Source: Orobanche coerulescens (lineage: Eukaryota; Streptophyta; Magnoliopsida; Lamiales; Orobanchaceae). From it: a stretch of DNA of 64,000 bases. Shown here piece after piece: positions 43,891-55,004 of this stretch; the first letter of the stretch is position 1, and every line of letters begins with the position of its first letter. The position numbers were made by a program, and so were the translations under genes. The notes under the pieces are model-generated. The model was given only the letters and a program-made list of their open reading frames with translations. It was not told the origin of the DNA and did no database searches. The DNA lies in NCBI GenBank assembly GCA_033398695.1, contig CM065814.1:78448358-78512357 (forward strand). The letters run 5' to 3'.

Positions 43891-44005
43891 GCAATCCAGA
43901 GACTTCCTGGACTAGACTGCTCGGCCAGGTAGCGTGCGCAGCCTTCCGACCATATCGCGCGCTACCTGCCGGTCGTAGCGTGCGCAGTGCCCGACAGTAG
44001 CGTGC
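43840..44005. repeat. TAGCGYRCGCTA palindrome array spanning the G/C head-to-head junction
   Basis: Six to seven units (ctagcgtgcgctagg, ctagcgtacgctatc, gtagcgtgcgcag, atcgcgcgctacc, gtagcgtgcgttac and others). The left two sit next to the minus-strand TATA box of G, the right ones next to the plus-strand TATA box of C (tacataaata, 44008-44017). The strand switch lies within it. Confidence 0.8.
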
Positions 44006-45294
44006 GTTACATAAATAGGACATCAGCCCCCTTTCTCGTCATTTTTCCTCCTCTTCTCTTCCTCTGGGCGATTCCGGCGATTTTAGGGCGATTTGTGGAG
44101 AGTAATCCGTGGAGACTCATTGCAGACTGATTCTTGTGTTCCAAGCTTAGTACATCATCATCTTAATCCATCTTATCCACTCCAGTTCAAGGTATTTTGA
44201 CTTAGAACCCTACTTTGTCAATTTTGGGGGGTTTTCGGGTTTTGTTCATTTAAACTCGAATTGTTAAAGTATGTTGTATTATTCCTTTCCAATTATGGTT
44301 ATTGGATGATTCCCAATCCGATTTCATCAAGTTTAATCCGCGAATTATCGATTCGGGGAGATTTTGCATAAGCCCTCGCCCATATCGATTGAACGTTTAT
44401 TGTTGTAGCTTGTAATTGGGGTTATGGGCATTTTGCATTCGATTATTGTTGTCCGTTAGGACTGAGTTATGTCAATCCTTCATTTAAGAACCGTCATTTT
44501 CCATCTGGATCGTCCGTATTCGTTATTCATTCCCGATTCTTTGAAGATGTCTCAAAGGCAAGTACTTTACATTTGTTTACACGTTCTAGTATTTGAATTA
44601 TGGCTTTTCGTGGTTGTATGGATGGATATGTATATGTTCACCTAGGGACGGTCCGATGGGGCCTCTAGGGGTACGTTGCCGTGAGTTGCGTATCGCGAAC
44701 TATGGTTAACCACCCAGGTACGTCTGACAGGGCTCTAGTTAACTTTGAAATGTTTTGTTGGAGAAATGTGTTTTGTGCTTGTGCACCATTAATATTCCAG
44801 AATATAAATGATTTCTAAAATGATTTTGGCGCATATTTTCATCTGATTAGAATGGTAGTTCAAATGGATTGTACTTGCACTAGCAGTTGTCGCTAACCCC
44901 TTAGATGGGGGAAATACTTTTGTATTTCAGGTACAGGTCAAGGAAGCAAGCGAGCATGCGATCCGTACGAGGATGATGGGCAGGCGTGATTATGTTAAGT
45001 GGTTACTTGTTGGTGTCTTGCTTGGAATTCATTTATTATGTCATTTGGTTAAGTACTCGAGTACTCTTTCTTGAATTTATTAATGTTGTGTACCCGTTTT
45101 GGGGAATGGATTTGATGTCAGATTGAATTATCAAATTTCTGTCTTTCGTCTGGATGTCATGGATGGTTAAATTGTCATTTTTTTGATGATTGTATGTCTT
45201 TGTCGATTGTTATTTTGGCACGTTAGCCTGGTGGATTCCACAGTGTGGGTTCCACGGCGCTGTAATATGCCCTGATCATCTTAGGGGTGTTACA
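43891..45294 (+). repeat. 5' LTR of element C, 3' portion only
   Basis: From the palindrome array through TATA (44008-44017), cttactcgtc-type leader and tccgatggggcctctaggg segments to the end gggtgttaca. It matches 51000-52379 in the 3' LTR base for base over long stretches. The left limit is approximate. Confidence 0.82.
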
Positions 45295-45299
45295 GAATA

Positions 45300-45311
45300 T
45301 GGTATCAGAGC
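45300..45311 (+). promoter_or_regulatory. primer-binding site of element C
   Basis: tggtatcagagc, an exact complement to the initiator-Met tRNA 3' end, five bases after the LTR. Confidence 0.93.
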
Positions 45312-45357
45312 TTAGGTTTATAGATACCTAGGTTGTCAGTTATTTGGGTCTAGTTGA

Positions 45358-46800
45358 GTGTCGTTTTTGAACAGTATCACTGCTACGCCATCATCTCAGT
45401 ACGCCGGTGCTCGTAAGTTTTTTCCTAACTTGACTCATTACGTTGTTCTGTTCTGTTCCTTTCTGGACATCTTGTTGCGTTTTGCATTGGAATTGTACTC
45501 ACCCGTTACTTCTTCAGAATTCCTGCTGGTAGAGGATGCGGTCGTGGACGCAGTAGGGGATGTGGCGCAGCCGGTGGGGCGCCCATGTCCGATAACTCGG
45601 GAACTGATTCGGCGATGCCTTCCTTGTCGAACAGTGTTCCACCTAGTTCCGGAGGCCAGCAGGATCAGTCTGCTAGCTACGGCAATGCTCATGAGAATAT
45701 CGGGGTGGCTAATATTTTACAGCAAGTAGCAAACTAGACGACGCTACTGACTTAGGCCGTCTTAGTCGGCCAAGCAAATGCTAACCTAGTTCCGCCTACT
45801 GGATCCGACAATGATAAGCTACTTCAGGATGTGATTCGTATGCGTCCTCCGCAGTTTGATGGTGCTTCCGATCCTTCCGGTTGAGAGAGTTGGTTATTTG
45901 AAATGGAGAAAGTGTTCGAGGCAGCTAACTGCTCTGAGGAGAGGAAGGTACCTATCGCTCAGTACTCCCTCTCCAAAGAGGCGGCAACGTGGTGGCAAGT
46001 GGTGAAACCGCGTGACCGGGCAGCCACTTGGGTAGAGTTACGAGAGCTGATGGAGGACGAATTTTGTCCGTGGCTAGTTAAAGAGGGGATGATCCGAGCC
46101 TTCTTTTAAGCTAAGCCCCAGGATGTTCCGATTTCGCAGGCAATCAAGGAATACAACCAACAACTACATTATGTGAAAAACCAAGTCCGAGACGAGTTAG
46201 ATAAGATCCGCCACTTTGACATGCGGATGAAGCCGAGAGTTCGTCACTACATGTCTGTCTCGGATGTACAACTCTGAAAGATTACCAAAACAAAGCAATG
46301 GCTTATGAGATGTCGTTTTCTGCAACAGAGACGGCAACCGAGTGAAAGAAACAGAAGACCTCCGGTCAATTTTAGGGAGCAAGTCGGGCGGGTATCCGAA
46401 GGCTCAATCTGGTTCGCGAGTCTTCAGGAATCAGTCCCCGTCATTTGGGCGAGGAAATGGTTCCAGGTCTGCTCCTACTAGTTCAGTGCGTGGTCCTAAC
46501 TGCTTTAACGGTGGTCGCCCCGTACAAATGATGAGTGAGTGTGACAGGCCTCTGATTCAGTGTCATTATTGCGGTCGGAGGGGGCATCATTCCAAGTATT
46601 GTATGGATGCAGTTCGGGCACCAGTTACTCAAATGTCAACCCCAGTTGTGGGGGAATCGAGCGTGAACCAGGCACCGGCAGTTTCTCAGCCACATCAGAG
46701 TTTTGGTAGAGGCCGAGGACGTGGGCAGCCTTCTAGATGGGGATCTTCTAGTGCAGGGTCTGTCCCGCCCGTGTGTATGAGACGAGATGATCTGGAGATC
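45358..46800 (+). pseudogene. gag: gag of element C (Tekay type), broken
   Basis: Capsid/nucleocapsid. An Arg/Gly-rich N-terminus (PAGRGCGRGRSRGCG, about 45525) is followed by DNDKLLQDVIRMRPPQFDGASDPSG, the gag core (ESWLFEMEKVFEAANCSEER, EAATWWQVVKPRDRAATW), YVKNQVRDELDKIRHFDMRM, and a CCHC knuckle CHYCGRRGHHSKYC (about 46561). Stops at 45735, 45753, 45882 (for Trp), 46107 and near 46275 break it. A GTAAGT at 45411 and an AG at 45519 could bound a short intron joining an upstream ATG-containing piece to the Arg-rich start, but this is unproven. Confidence 0.82.
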
Positions 46801-47340
46801 CCGACGCGACGGTGGATACAGGTACCATTCACATCCTTGACCATCCTGTTTCCGTGTTATTCGATTCTGGTTCTACGCATTCTTTCATATATATGGATTG
46901 TGTGTATCATCTGCCTGTTGATTTCCTAGTTGCGTGTGAACCATTTGTTGTTAAACTACCTAGTGGGGATAGCATCGTGGGGGATCGTGAGATTAGAGAT
47001 TTTCCGATGAGTATCGCTGGGAGGGATTGGCCTTCTAATCTGATTGCGGTATATATTAGGGATGAGGATCTGATTCTTGGTGAGGATTAGCTGGACCATC
47101 ATGGGGCGATCATGAATTATAGAACGAGAACCGTTTCGATGTTAGCCTCTGACGGTACCGAGCATTCTTTTGTGGGGCATAAGCGGAGTAGCCAAAGATT
47201 TCTGATCAGCGCTTTGAAAGCGGTGAGACTTCTTCGAGGAGGTTGCACGGGTTATTGGTGTTATGCTTTGACAACGGAATAAGGGGGAGTCGATCTCTCA
47301 TCTATTCTGGTAGTGTGTATCCTGACGTCTTTCCAGACAA
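46801..47340 (+). pseudogene. pol: aspartic protease of element C
   Basis: Active-site block HPVSVLFDSGSTHSFIY (DSG intact), then PSGDSIVGDREIRDFPM and LIAVYIRDEDLILGED. A TAG near 47088 stands where the conserved Trp of the linker would be (then LDHHGAIMNYRTRTV). Frames beyond 47150 are scrambled, with recognisable VYPDVFPD near 47325. Confidence 0.82.
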
Positions 47341-48030
47341 GTTTCCGGGTTTGCCGCCAGACCGAGAGGTTTAGTTTACTGTTGATTTAGAGCACCAATT
47401 TCTAAGACGCCATACTGTATGGTGCCTGCTGAGATGCTTGAGTTGAAGAAACAGTTAGGAGAGCTGCTAGATATGGGGTATATTCTACCGAGCACTTCGC
47501 CTTGGGGCGCACCGGTCTTGTTTGTGAAGAAGAAGGATGGGTCACTTCGTCTGTGTATCGACTATCGAGAGTTGAACAAAGTGACTACCAAAAACAAATA
47601 TCCGCTCCCGAGGATTGATGACTTGTTTGACCAACTGTAAGGGGCAACCCTATTTTCTAAGATTGATTTGAGATCGGGGTATTATCAGCTCCAAGTGAAG
47701 GATTCCGACATTTCGAAGATGGCCCTTTGGATGAGATATGGTCATTACGAGTTTGTGGTTTTGCCTTTTGGGCTAACCAACGCACCAGCCGTGTTCATGC
47801 AGCTTATGAACAAAGTTTTTATCGAGTACCTCGATAAGTGTGTAGTTATTTTTGTCGACGATATCCTGATTTACTCGAGGAGCGAGTAGGATCATGCCCG
47901 TCATTTGCATATTGTGCTAGGTATTTTGAGAACTCAGCATCTTTTCGCGAAGTTCTCAAAGTGTGAGTTTTGGTTATGGGAGGTTATGTTTCTCACCCAC
48001 GTGATCTCGGTCGAGAGTGTTCGTATGGAC
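47341..48030 (+). pseudogene. pol: reverse transcriptase of element C
   Basis: RT blocks: [55 protein letters not shown], a TAA at 47638 for Gln, [38 protein letters not shown], and the catalytic [14 protein letters not shown] with both aspartates intact. A TAG at 47887 follows, then [20 protein letters not shown]. Two stops are the main damage in this domain. Confidence 0.9.
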
Positions 48031-48640
48031 CCACATAAAATAGAGGCAGTGTTGGATTGGGCGCCGCCCAAAAATGTGAAGGAGGTCCGCAGTTTTCTGG
48101 GTTTGGCCGGGTATTATCGTAGATTTGTCGAGGGGTTCTCTAAGCTCGCTCTACCACTGACCCAGTTGTTACAGAAATCAGAGAAGTTTGTGTGGACCGA
48201 CGAGAGACAGAAGAGTTTTGAGGAATTGAAGAAACGGTTGACGACCGCTCCCATTTTGGCTTTACCAAGTCGTAATAAGGGTTTCTCAGTTTTTAGTGAT
48301 GCTTCGGGCCAAGGGCTCGGATGTGTACTCATGGAGCACGGGAAGACAATTGCATATGCTTCCCATCAGTTGAAACCGTACGAGTTGAATTACCCTACGC
48401 ACGATCTTGAGTTGGCCGCGGTTGTATTTGCATTGAAGATCTGGCGTCACTACTTGTATGGCTCATCGTGTCAGATTTTCACCGATTACAAGAGCCTGAA
48501 GTACATTTTTACGCATAAAGAGCTTAACATGAGACAACGGAGATGGTTGGAGTTGGTTAAGAATTACGACCTTGAGATCCTTTACCATACGGGCAAGGCA
48601 AATGTGGTGGCAGATGCCTTGAGCCAGAAATCAGTGTCGA
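48031..48640 (+). pseudogene. pol: RT connection and RNase H domain of element C
   Basis: [22 protein letters not shown] begins the connection. RNase [21 protein letters not shown] (Asp), [22 protein letters not shown] (Glu), [20 protein letters not shown] (Asp), and [17 protein letters not shown] at the end. The 368-codon frame from 47905 is open through this domain into the integrase. Confidence 0.9.
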
Positions 48641-50193
48641 TTCGGGCGCTTGAGTTACTTACGGCCCAACCAGGACTTCAACGAGAGTTTATGACGTTGA
48701 GCATTGAGATTGTACTACCAGAGAGTTCCGGGCAGTTGCGTACTCTTGAGATTTCTTCGTCTCTAGCCGACAACATTAAATCGGGACAGTTGGAAGACCC
48801 GATGTTTATTCAGCTTCGAGAGAATGTAGGGAAGGGGAAAGCCCTGGGAATCGTGATACATGAGGATGGTGTGTTGAGATTTCGAGGTCGGCTTTGTGTT
48901 CCGAATGACTTTGAATTGAGGCAGAGTATTATGAGAGAGGCTCACGCGTTACCTTACTCAATCCATCCGGGCTCGAGTAAAATGTATAAAGATTTGAGGA
49001 AGAATTTCTAGTGGAATGACATGAAGAATGAGGTAGTTGAGTTTGTGGCTAAGTGTTTGACTTGTCAACAAGTCAAAATCGAGCATCGACGGCCAGTCGG
49101 ATTGTTGAAACCCCTTCCCATCCCGGAATGGAAGTGGGAAGATATTTCCATGGATTTTGTCACGAACTTGCCGAGGACGAAGACCGAAATGAATATGGTG
49201 TGGGTGATTGTAGACCGACTGACTAAGTCGGCACATTTTCTGGGCATCAAGGATACTTGGGGTCCAGAAAAATTGGCTCGTATTTTTATCGCGCAAATAG
49301 TGAGACTTCATGGTACGCCGAAGACTATTATTTCATATACAGATGGCCGGTTTGTATCGCATTTCTGGCAGGCGGTACATAAGGCATTGGGGACACGTTT
49401 GCATTTGAGTACATGTTTCCACCCTCAGATCGACGGACAGTCCGAGCGTACCATTCAGACGTTCAAGGATTTGTTGCGCGCGTGTGCGTTAGACTGGAGT
49501 AGTGACTGGGAGGAGCATATGGCCTTGATCGAGTTTACGTATAATAATAGCTGGCACGCGTCGATTAAGATGGCACCGTATGAGGCGCTTTATGGCCGAT
49601 GTTGCCAATCACCGATTTGTTGGGATGATCTGTCCGATCTAGTTGGCACGGAGCCGGATCTTGTGTTAGAGACGAGGGACAAAATTGAGTTGATTAGAAA
49701 GAGAATGTTGGCAGCTCAGAGTCGAAAAAAGTCTTATGCGGACGTTAGGCGTCGACCTTTGGATTTTGAGGTGGGAGATCATGTTCTGTTGAAAATGTCT
49801 CCGTCGAAGGGAGTTTTCCAATTTGGGAAAAAGGGGAAGCTCAGCCCGAGGTATATTGGGCCTTTCGAGATATTAGAGAGAGTTGACGAATTGGCGTACC
49901 GTTTGACTTTGCCTCCGTCGTTGAGTCATGTGCATAGTGTATTTCATGTCTCTCAGCTGAGAAAGTATGTTCCGGACCCATCCCATGTTATTGATTTCGG
50001 AGACGTGCTGATTGAGAAAGACGTCACGTTCGAGGAGAGGCCCGTTAAAATCTTGGAGTGTCGAGACAAAAAATTAAAGCACAAAACCATTCCCTTGGTT
50101 AAAGTACAATGGTCGAGGCACGGAGTAGAAGAGGCAACATGGGAGTTGGAGGAGGATATGCGTTCGAGGCACCCCGAGCTTTTTGATTCTTAA
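48641..50193 (+). pseudogene. pol: integrase with chromodomain, element C
   Basis: Zinc module: [21 protein letters not shown], a TAG at 49009 for Trp, then CLTCQQVKIEHRRP. Catalytic core: DISMDFVTNLPRT (first Asp), WVIVDRLTKSAHF, then IISYTDGRFVS, where the expected S-D-R-D has Tyr in place of the usual catalytic Asp, and HPQIDGQSERTIQTFKDLLRA (Glu). C-terminus: VGDHVLLKMSPSKGV, LSPRYIGPFEIL, HNVF-like SVFHVSQLRKYVPD. Chromodomain: IPLVKVQWSRHGVEEATWELEE to the stop at 50193. The final 390-codon frame (49021-50193) is open. Confidence 0.9.
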
Positions 50194-50211
50194 GTTTCGG
50201 GACGAAACTTC

Positions 50212-50228
50212 TTTTTAGAGGGGGAGAA
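50212..50228 (+). promoter_or_regulatory. polypurine tract of element C
   Basis: tttttagagggggagaa directly before the LTR start tgtaatatcc, after the usual tttcgggacgaaacttc. Confidence 0.88.
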
Positions 50229-52379
50229 TGTAATATCCGTACATTTCCATTTTCAGCAGTTTACATTTTTGGTGTATGTCTATTTTTATCGACTCGCTTG
50301 TAACCGTTTCTACGTTTTGAATCTACTTTGTTCTTGGTGTTTTTCCATTTGGACGAGTTACGGAGACGTTTTTACATAATTCCACTTTATGTTATGTTTT
50401 ACCGTATGTACGCTCAATTCTCGTTAAACTCGTTCGTTTTCATTGTTTCTTCATTTACATAAGTTCATATGGTTGAGTTGTTCGTGTTGTGAGTTTCGGT
50501 TTGTGAATCCAACGTTGTATCGTGATTTTCGCACATTTAGGCCATTTTTGTAATTTCCTATAAGTTTAGGGAATTTCATCTTCTTTGTCGTATTCCGGAT
50601 TCCCCGGTAGTCGGAATTGTATTTTCTTTCAGCGCTTAGCTCCGTCGTCTTATATATTTCGTGTTTATGTTTCTGGATTCTGGCCTGCTTTGCGTTTCGA
50701 TTTTTGTACCTTCTGCGGCAGTGTACTGAACTGAGCAGTACTGAACTGTTGTGTCAGTAGCGCACGCTAGTCCTTATCTCCTTGCATGCTCTATCGATGT
50801 GAAGTTATCGTACGCTAACTCGTTGTTATTAGCATGCGCTAATGACTTTAGCGTACTGGGCAGTGGGGGTTGTGAACTTAGGATCCTGTACTCTGACCAT
50901 CAGGTAGCGTGCGCTAGGCTTCTGTAGCGTATGCTATCGAGTAGTATCTAGCGCGCGCTAAACATGTCTAACGCACGCTAGCGACGCCGGGCAGCAGCTA
51001 CTGGACTGCTTGCAACCCCCGTTAGCGCGCGCTACCTGTTGATGGTTAGCGTGCGCTAACCATGCATTATATAAATAGGACAGCAGCCCCCTTACTCGTC
51101 CTTTTTCCTCCTCTTCTCTTCCTTTGGGCGATTTCGGCGATTTTAGGGCGATTTGTAGAGAGTAATCCATAGAGTCTCATTGTAGACCGATTATTGTGTT
51201 CCAAACTTAGTACATCATCATCTTAATCCATCTTCTCCACTCCAATTCAAGGTATTTTGACTTAGAACCCTACTTTGTCAATTTTGGGGGGTTTTCTGGT
51301 TTTGTTCATTTAAACTTGTATTGTTCAATTATGTTGTATTATTCATTACCAATTATGGTTATTGGGTGATTTCCAATCCGATTTCATCAAGTTTAATTCG
51401 CGAATTATCGATTCAGGGAGATTTTGCGTAAACCCTCGCTCGTATCAATTGAACATTTATTGTCGTAGCTTGTAATCGGGGTTATGGGCGTTTTCCATTC
51501 GATTATTGTTGTCCGTTATGACTGAGTTATGTTAATCCTTCATTTAGGAACCGTCGTTTTCCATACGGATCGTCTGTAGTCGTTATTCATTCCGGATTCT
51601 TTGAAGATGTCTCAAAGGCAAGTACTTTACATTTGTTTACGCGTTGTAGTATTTGAATTATAGCTTTTCGTGGTTGTATGGATGGATATGTGTATGTTCA
51701 CCTAGGGATGGTCCGACGGGGCCTCTAGGGGTGCGTTGCCGTGAGTTACGTATCGCGAACTATGGTTAACCACCCAGGGACATCCGATGGGGCTTCACGG
51801 GGTACGGTGGCCGTGAGTCTCATACCAAGGTTAACTTTGAAATGTTTTGTTGGAGAAATGTGTTTTGTGCTTGAGCACCGTTAATATTCCGGAATATAAA
51901 TGATTTCTAAAATGATTTTGGCGCATATTTTCATCTGATTAGAATGGTAGTTCAAATGGATTATACTTGCACTAGCAATTGTCGCTAACCCCTTAAATGG
52001 GGGAAATACTTTTGTATTTCAGGTACAGGTCAAGGAAGCAAGCGAGCATGCGAGCCGTACGATGATGATGGGCAGGCATGATTATGTTCAGTGGTTACTT
52101 ATTGGTGTCTTGTTTGGGATTTATTTATTAAGTTATTTGGTTAAGTACTCGAGTACTCTTTCTTGACTTTATTAATGTTGTGTACCCGTTTTGGGGAATG
52201 GATTTGATGTCAGATTGAATTATCAAATTTTGTCTTTGGTCTGGATGTCGTGGATGGTGAAATTGTCGTGTTGTTGATGATTGTATGTCTTTGTCGAATG
52301 TCATTTTGGTACGTTAGCCTGGTGGATTCCACAGTGTGGGGTCCACGGCACAGTAATATGCCCTGATCATATTGGGGGT
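50229..52379 (+). repeat. 3' LTR of element C
   Basis: Starts tgtaatatccgtac. It holds a palindrome array at 50757-51060, TATA box tatataaata (51068-51077), and tccgacggggcctctaggg segments near 51712. It ends at gatcatattgggggtta, short of the normal gtgttaca, and is joined there to an unrelated gag fragment. Confidence 0.87.
50757..51060 (+). repeat. array of TAGCGYRCGCTA palindromes in element C 3' LTR
   Basis: Ten or eleven units (tagcgcacgctag, tagcgcgcgctaa, tagcgtgcgctaa, tagcgtatgctat and others) in 300 bp. The last ends about 10 bp before the TATA box, as in element D. Confidence 0.88.
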
Positions 52380-52383
52380 TAGG

Positions 52384-52877
52384 TCTTTCAACCAACCAGT
52401 GGATCCCGTGGGTTCAGACCAACCCATAATCTTCCGAGCAGTGAGGAGAGTTGTTATAACTGTGATCACATGGGGAATTTTGTACGACATTGTCCGTATC
52501 CTCCAGCGACTTGTTTTGTTTGTGGACAGAAGGGTCACCGAGCAACTCATTATGTCGCGGCTACCAGAGTCGTTGGTATTCAGGGCACTGTTCAAGTTTC
52601 GGGAGAGAATAGTGTTAATCACAGGGCTCTGACTAACCAGTCTCAGCAAGGTGCAGGCCGAGGCGGAGGCAGAGGTCAGCTGGACCGCCATAGTGTGTTG
52701 AGTTCCGGATCAGCATATCCCTATCTCTACCAGATGAGGTGCACGAATGAGGCAGATGCTCCAGCGGCGGCAGGTATCACTCAGGTTCATTCCCATCCAA
52801 TTTTGGTGTTGTTCGATTTGGATGCTACCCATTCTTTTATTGCATTGATTTGTATTCATTGTCTTGGTATTGATTGA
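52384..52877 (+). pseudogene. gag: gag-protease fragment of another Tekay-like element
   Basis: Two zinc knuckles in one frame: CYNCDHMGNFVRHC (about 52450-52493) and CFVCGQKGHRATHY, where the final Cys is replaced by Tyr. A Gly/Arg-rich linker (QQGAGRGGGRGQ) follows, then a protease start PILVLFDLDATHSFIAL, where the usual D-S-G-A reads D-L-D-A. It lacks the gag core and everything after the protease start. It is joined on the left to the end of C's 3' LTR and on the right to Sirevirus LTR sequence. Confidence 0.8.
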
Positions 52878-52884
52878 TTAATCA

Positions 52885-54515
52885 AGTGCAAGTCATTTAT
52901 TATGGGTATGTTGATCACATTATACCATCTTACATCTTATAATAGGGGGATTAAATAAGCTGTACTCTTTTTTGAAGTTTGATTTGCATAGCGGAAGTCT
53001 TAGACTAAGTTCCTATAAGTAAAACAACTAGATAGTCCCCTGCAGCTTGGTGCTTGTAGGGTTCTCAAAGTAAGTATACCAAAATCACAGACAGTCTGAA
53101 AACTATATGTACATAAAGTAATAAAACACAAGTTTTGTTGAACAAATCAATTTTGATGATGTATTTTATCAAAAAATTTAAAGTAAAACATTAAAGATTC
53201 GTTCTGAAAAAAAACGACGTGTATTGCAATACAGTCCGATAGAAAAAAAACGACGTGTATTGCACCAAAGATAAAATCTATCTTTGGATCATTCAGTTGT
53301 GACAAAAAAGAAATGACTGTTGTACTTACTTTATATTAATCATTTATACTTTGTGTCTTATTTGATTGTTGTGTCTGATAGTTGTACCACTCCTACACGA
53401 GCTTGAGAGAAACGTATCTAGAACTTCAATTCGGTGCTATTAGAATCATTGATCCGACATTGTTATGATTGATTTTGAAGTTCGTAAGTAAGGTTTATCT
53501 AGTTCTGGTAGAATACTAGAGAGAAAATCTATATCGTTTGTTTGGTTGTGCTTGGACCAATCAAAGACAAGTTGTGTAATGGTTGAGACCAGACCTATAA
53601 AAGACGAGGTAAAGTTGAGGGTGGTTCTTCTTGGTCCAATATAAAAGTAACGAAGAGAGGAAAGCAAATTTTTGAACCTCTATAAATTTTCTGTGTTATT
53701 TACTTTCTGTACGTCGTTTAAAATCATCAAAGAAAATTCAGATTTTACAATATTCACTATTTGATCTTTTGAGAGAAGCATACACAGGGCTAAGTAACTC
53801 AACAGCAAGATTGGCATGATAAGATCAAATAGCAGTTGTATGCTTGAAGAGCTTTCACTATCGTGATGATGACTTGTATATTTCTTCTCTTTTGATGAAG
53901 TTGTATGCTTGAAAAAATATACTGCTCTTGTAAGCTTGATATTCAGATTGCCAAAGTTCTTCAATGTCTCTTGCTTGGGGCTATCTATAACCTTGGAAAT
54001 AGATTCGTTATAAATGTAGTCGTTGGCCGGTTGGTGATATTGAGACTGCTCTGATTGGCGATTTTATAATGTTTCGAATTAAAGGCGATTCGCATTTAAT
54101 GCTTCAGACATTCTTTTTGACCAGCATTAAATGCTCTTCAAATTGTAGTCTCTTCGACAACATTAAATATTGTCTTATCAGCATTAAGTGTTACTTTAAC
54201 TGTGAATAATTTATGGATAAAGAATGTTTGCTTTCTCAACAGTTTAAACTTTCTTCAGTCCTGATGGATTTGTGTTTTACTTTTCCTAAGTAAAACACCT
54301 AGAGTATTGTTTGTTGTATCCAACATATTCGTCTTTGCTGTATCTTGAAGACTATACTGAAGGATTAAAGTCTTGACATGCTAAAAGATCTTGTGTCGTA
54401 TGGACAGACTGTATGAAGTTTTCCTAACAGCATCAATACTTGGCTGATATTCTCACTTTGAAGATTCTTGTTGTATGAGGCAATTATCAGAACATCAGGA
54501 GGATTTTTACGAACA
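52885..54515 (-). repeat. 3' LTR of Sirevirus F, minus strand
   Basis: On the minus strand it starts tgttcgtaaaaatcc after a PPT. A TATA-like attataaaat is at 54061-54070. The far end near 52885 is not defined. The region contains frames up to 94 codons (53680-53964) with no family resemblance, so I take them as chance. Confidence 0.65.
53207..53264. repeat. 22-bp direct repeat, two copies 14 bp apart
   Basis: aaaaaaaacgacgtgtattg plus ca occurs at 53207-53228 and again at 53243-53264, with no mismatch. Inside the Sirevirus LTR. acgacgt is a partial palindrome around the CpG. Confidence 0.85.
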
Positions 54516-54516
54516 A

Positions 54517-54531
54517 TGCCCCTATTTTTGA
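54517..54531 (-). promoter_or_regulatory. polypurine tract before the 3' LTR of Sirevirus F
   Basis: Minus strand: atcaaaaataggggc, matching E's aaaaataggggga with one changed base. Confidence 0.75.
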
Positions 54532-55004
54532 TAATGCTAAAACTTCTTATAAAGAAAGATTGACTTTAAGTCTTCTATCGAAAGTTCTGATCTTCGAGTC
54601 TTTGACTAAAAATTTGACCTACTCGTAGGTAAGTTCTAAATAATAAAGCCTACCGGACTAAGTGTATTACAACTTAAATTATGATTGGTGAGGCACAATC
54701 TTACAGGATGTAATCCTATTTGAATACAACTTAATCTTTAAATTGTTTGTAGACAAGTTCTTACAGCTTGAGGCTTATCAATGTTTTATACTTAATAAAA
54801 TATTTCAACACAAAGCATAATCAAAGTAATAATAGTAGATCACGAGCTGTAATATTTTGAGGTAAAAAGATATATCATTGATAAACGAACTACAGTGCTG
54901 TTTGAATTTAATGTTTACATCGAAAAGTAAATAGGAGACAATTAATTTCACTAACAGAAGTTTATCCCCTATAATAATGATGTTTCCAAGTCCTCCGAGA
55001 GAGG
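54532..55004 (-). other. non-coding stretch between env-like region and PPT, Sirevirus F
   Basis: AT-rich. Counterpart of 40625-41172 in E. No gene seen. Confidence 0.5.

Larger units (their letters stand above)
43891..52379 (+). mobile_element. Tekay/Del-type element C, nearly complete, 5' LTR truncated
   Basis: Truncated 5' LTR, Met-tRNA primer site, gag, protease, RT, RNase H, integrase with chromodomain, polypurine tract and a 2.15-kb 3' LTR, all on the plus strand. The 5' LTR lacks roughly its first 770 bp, replaced by inverted LTR G. The 3' LTR stops about 8 bp short of the expected gtgttaca. Stops are present in all genes. It is the best-preserved coding copy of this lineage in the window. 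Confidence 0.88.

Noticed and set aside
53680..53964. 94-codon minus-strand frame with a hydrophobic segment
   Set aside because: Inside the Sirevirus LTR; no homologous frame visible in E's LTR portion and no known family.
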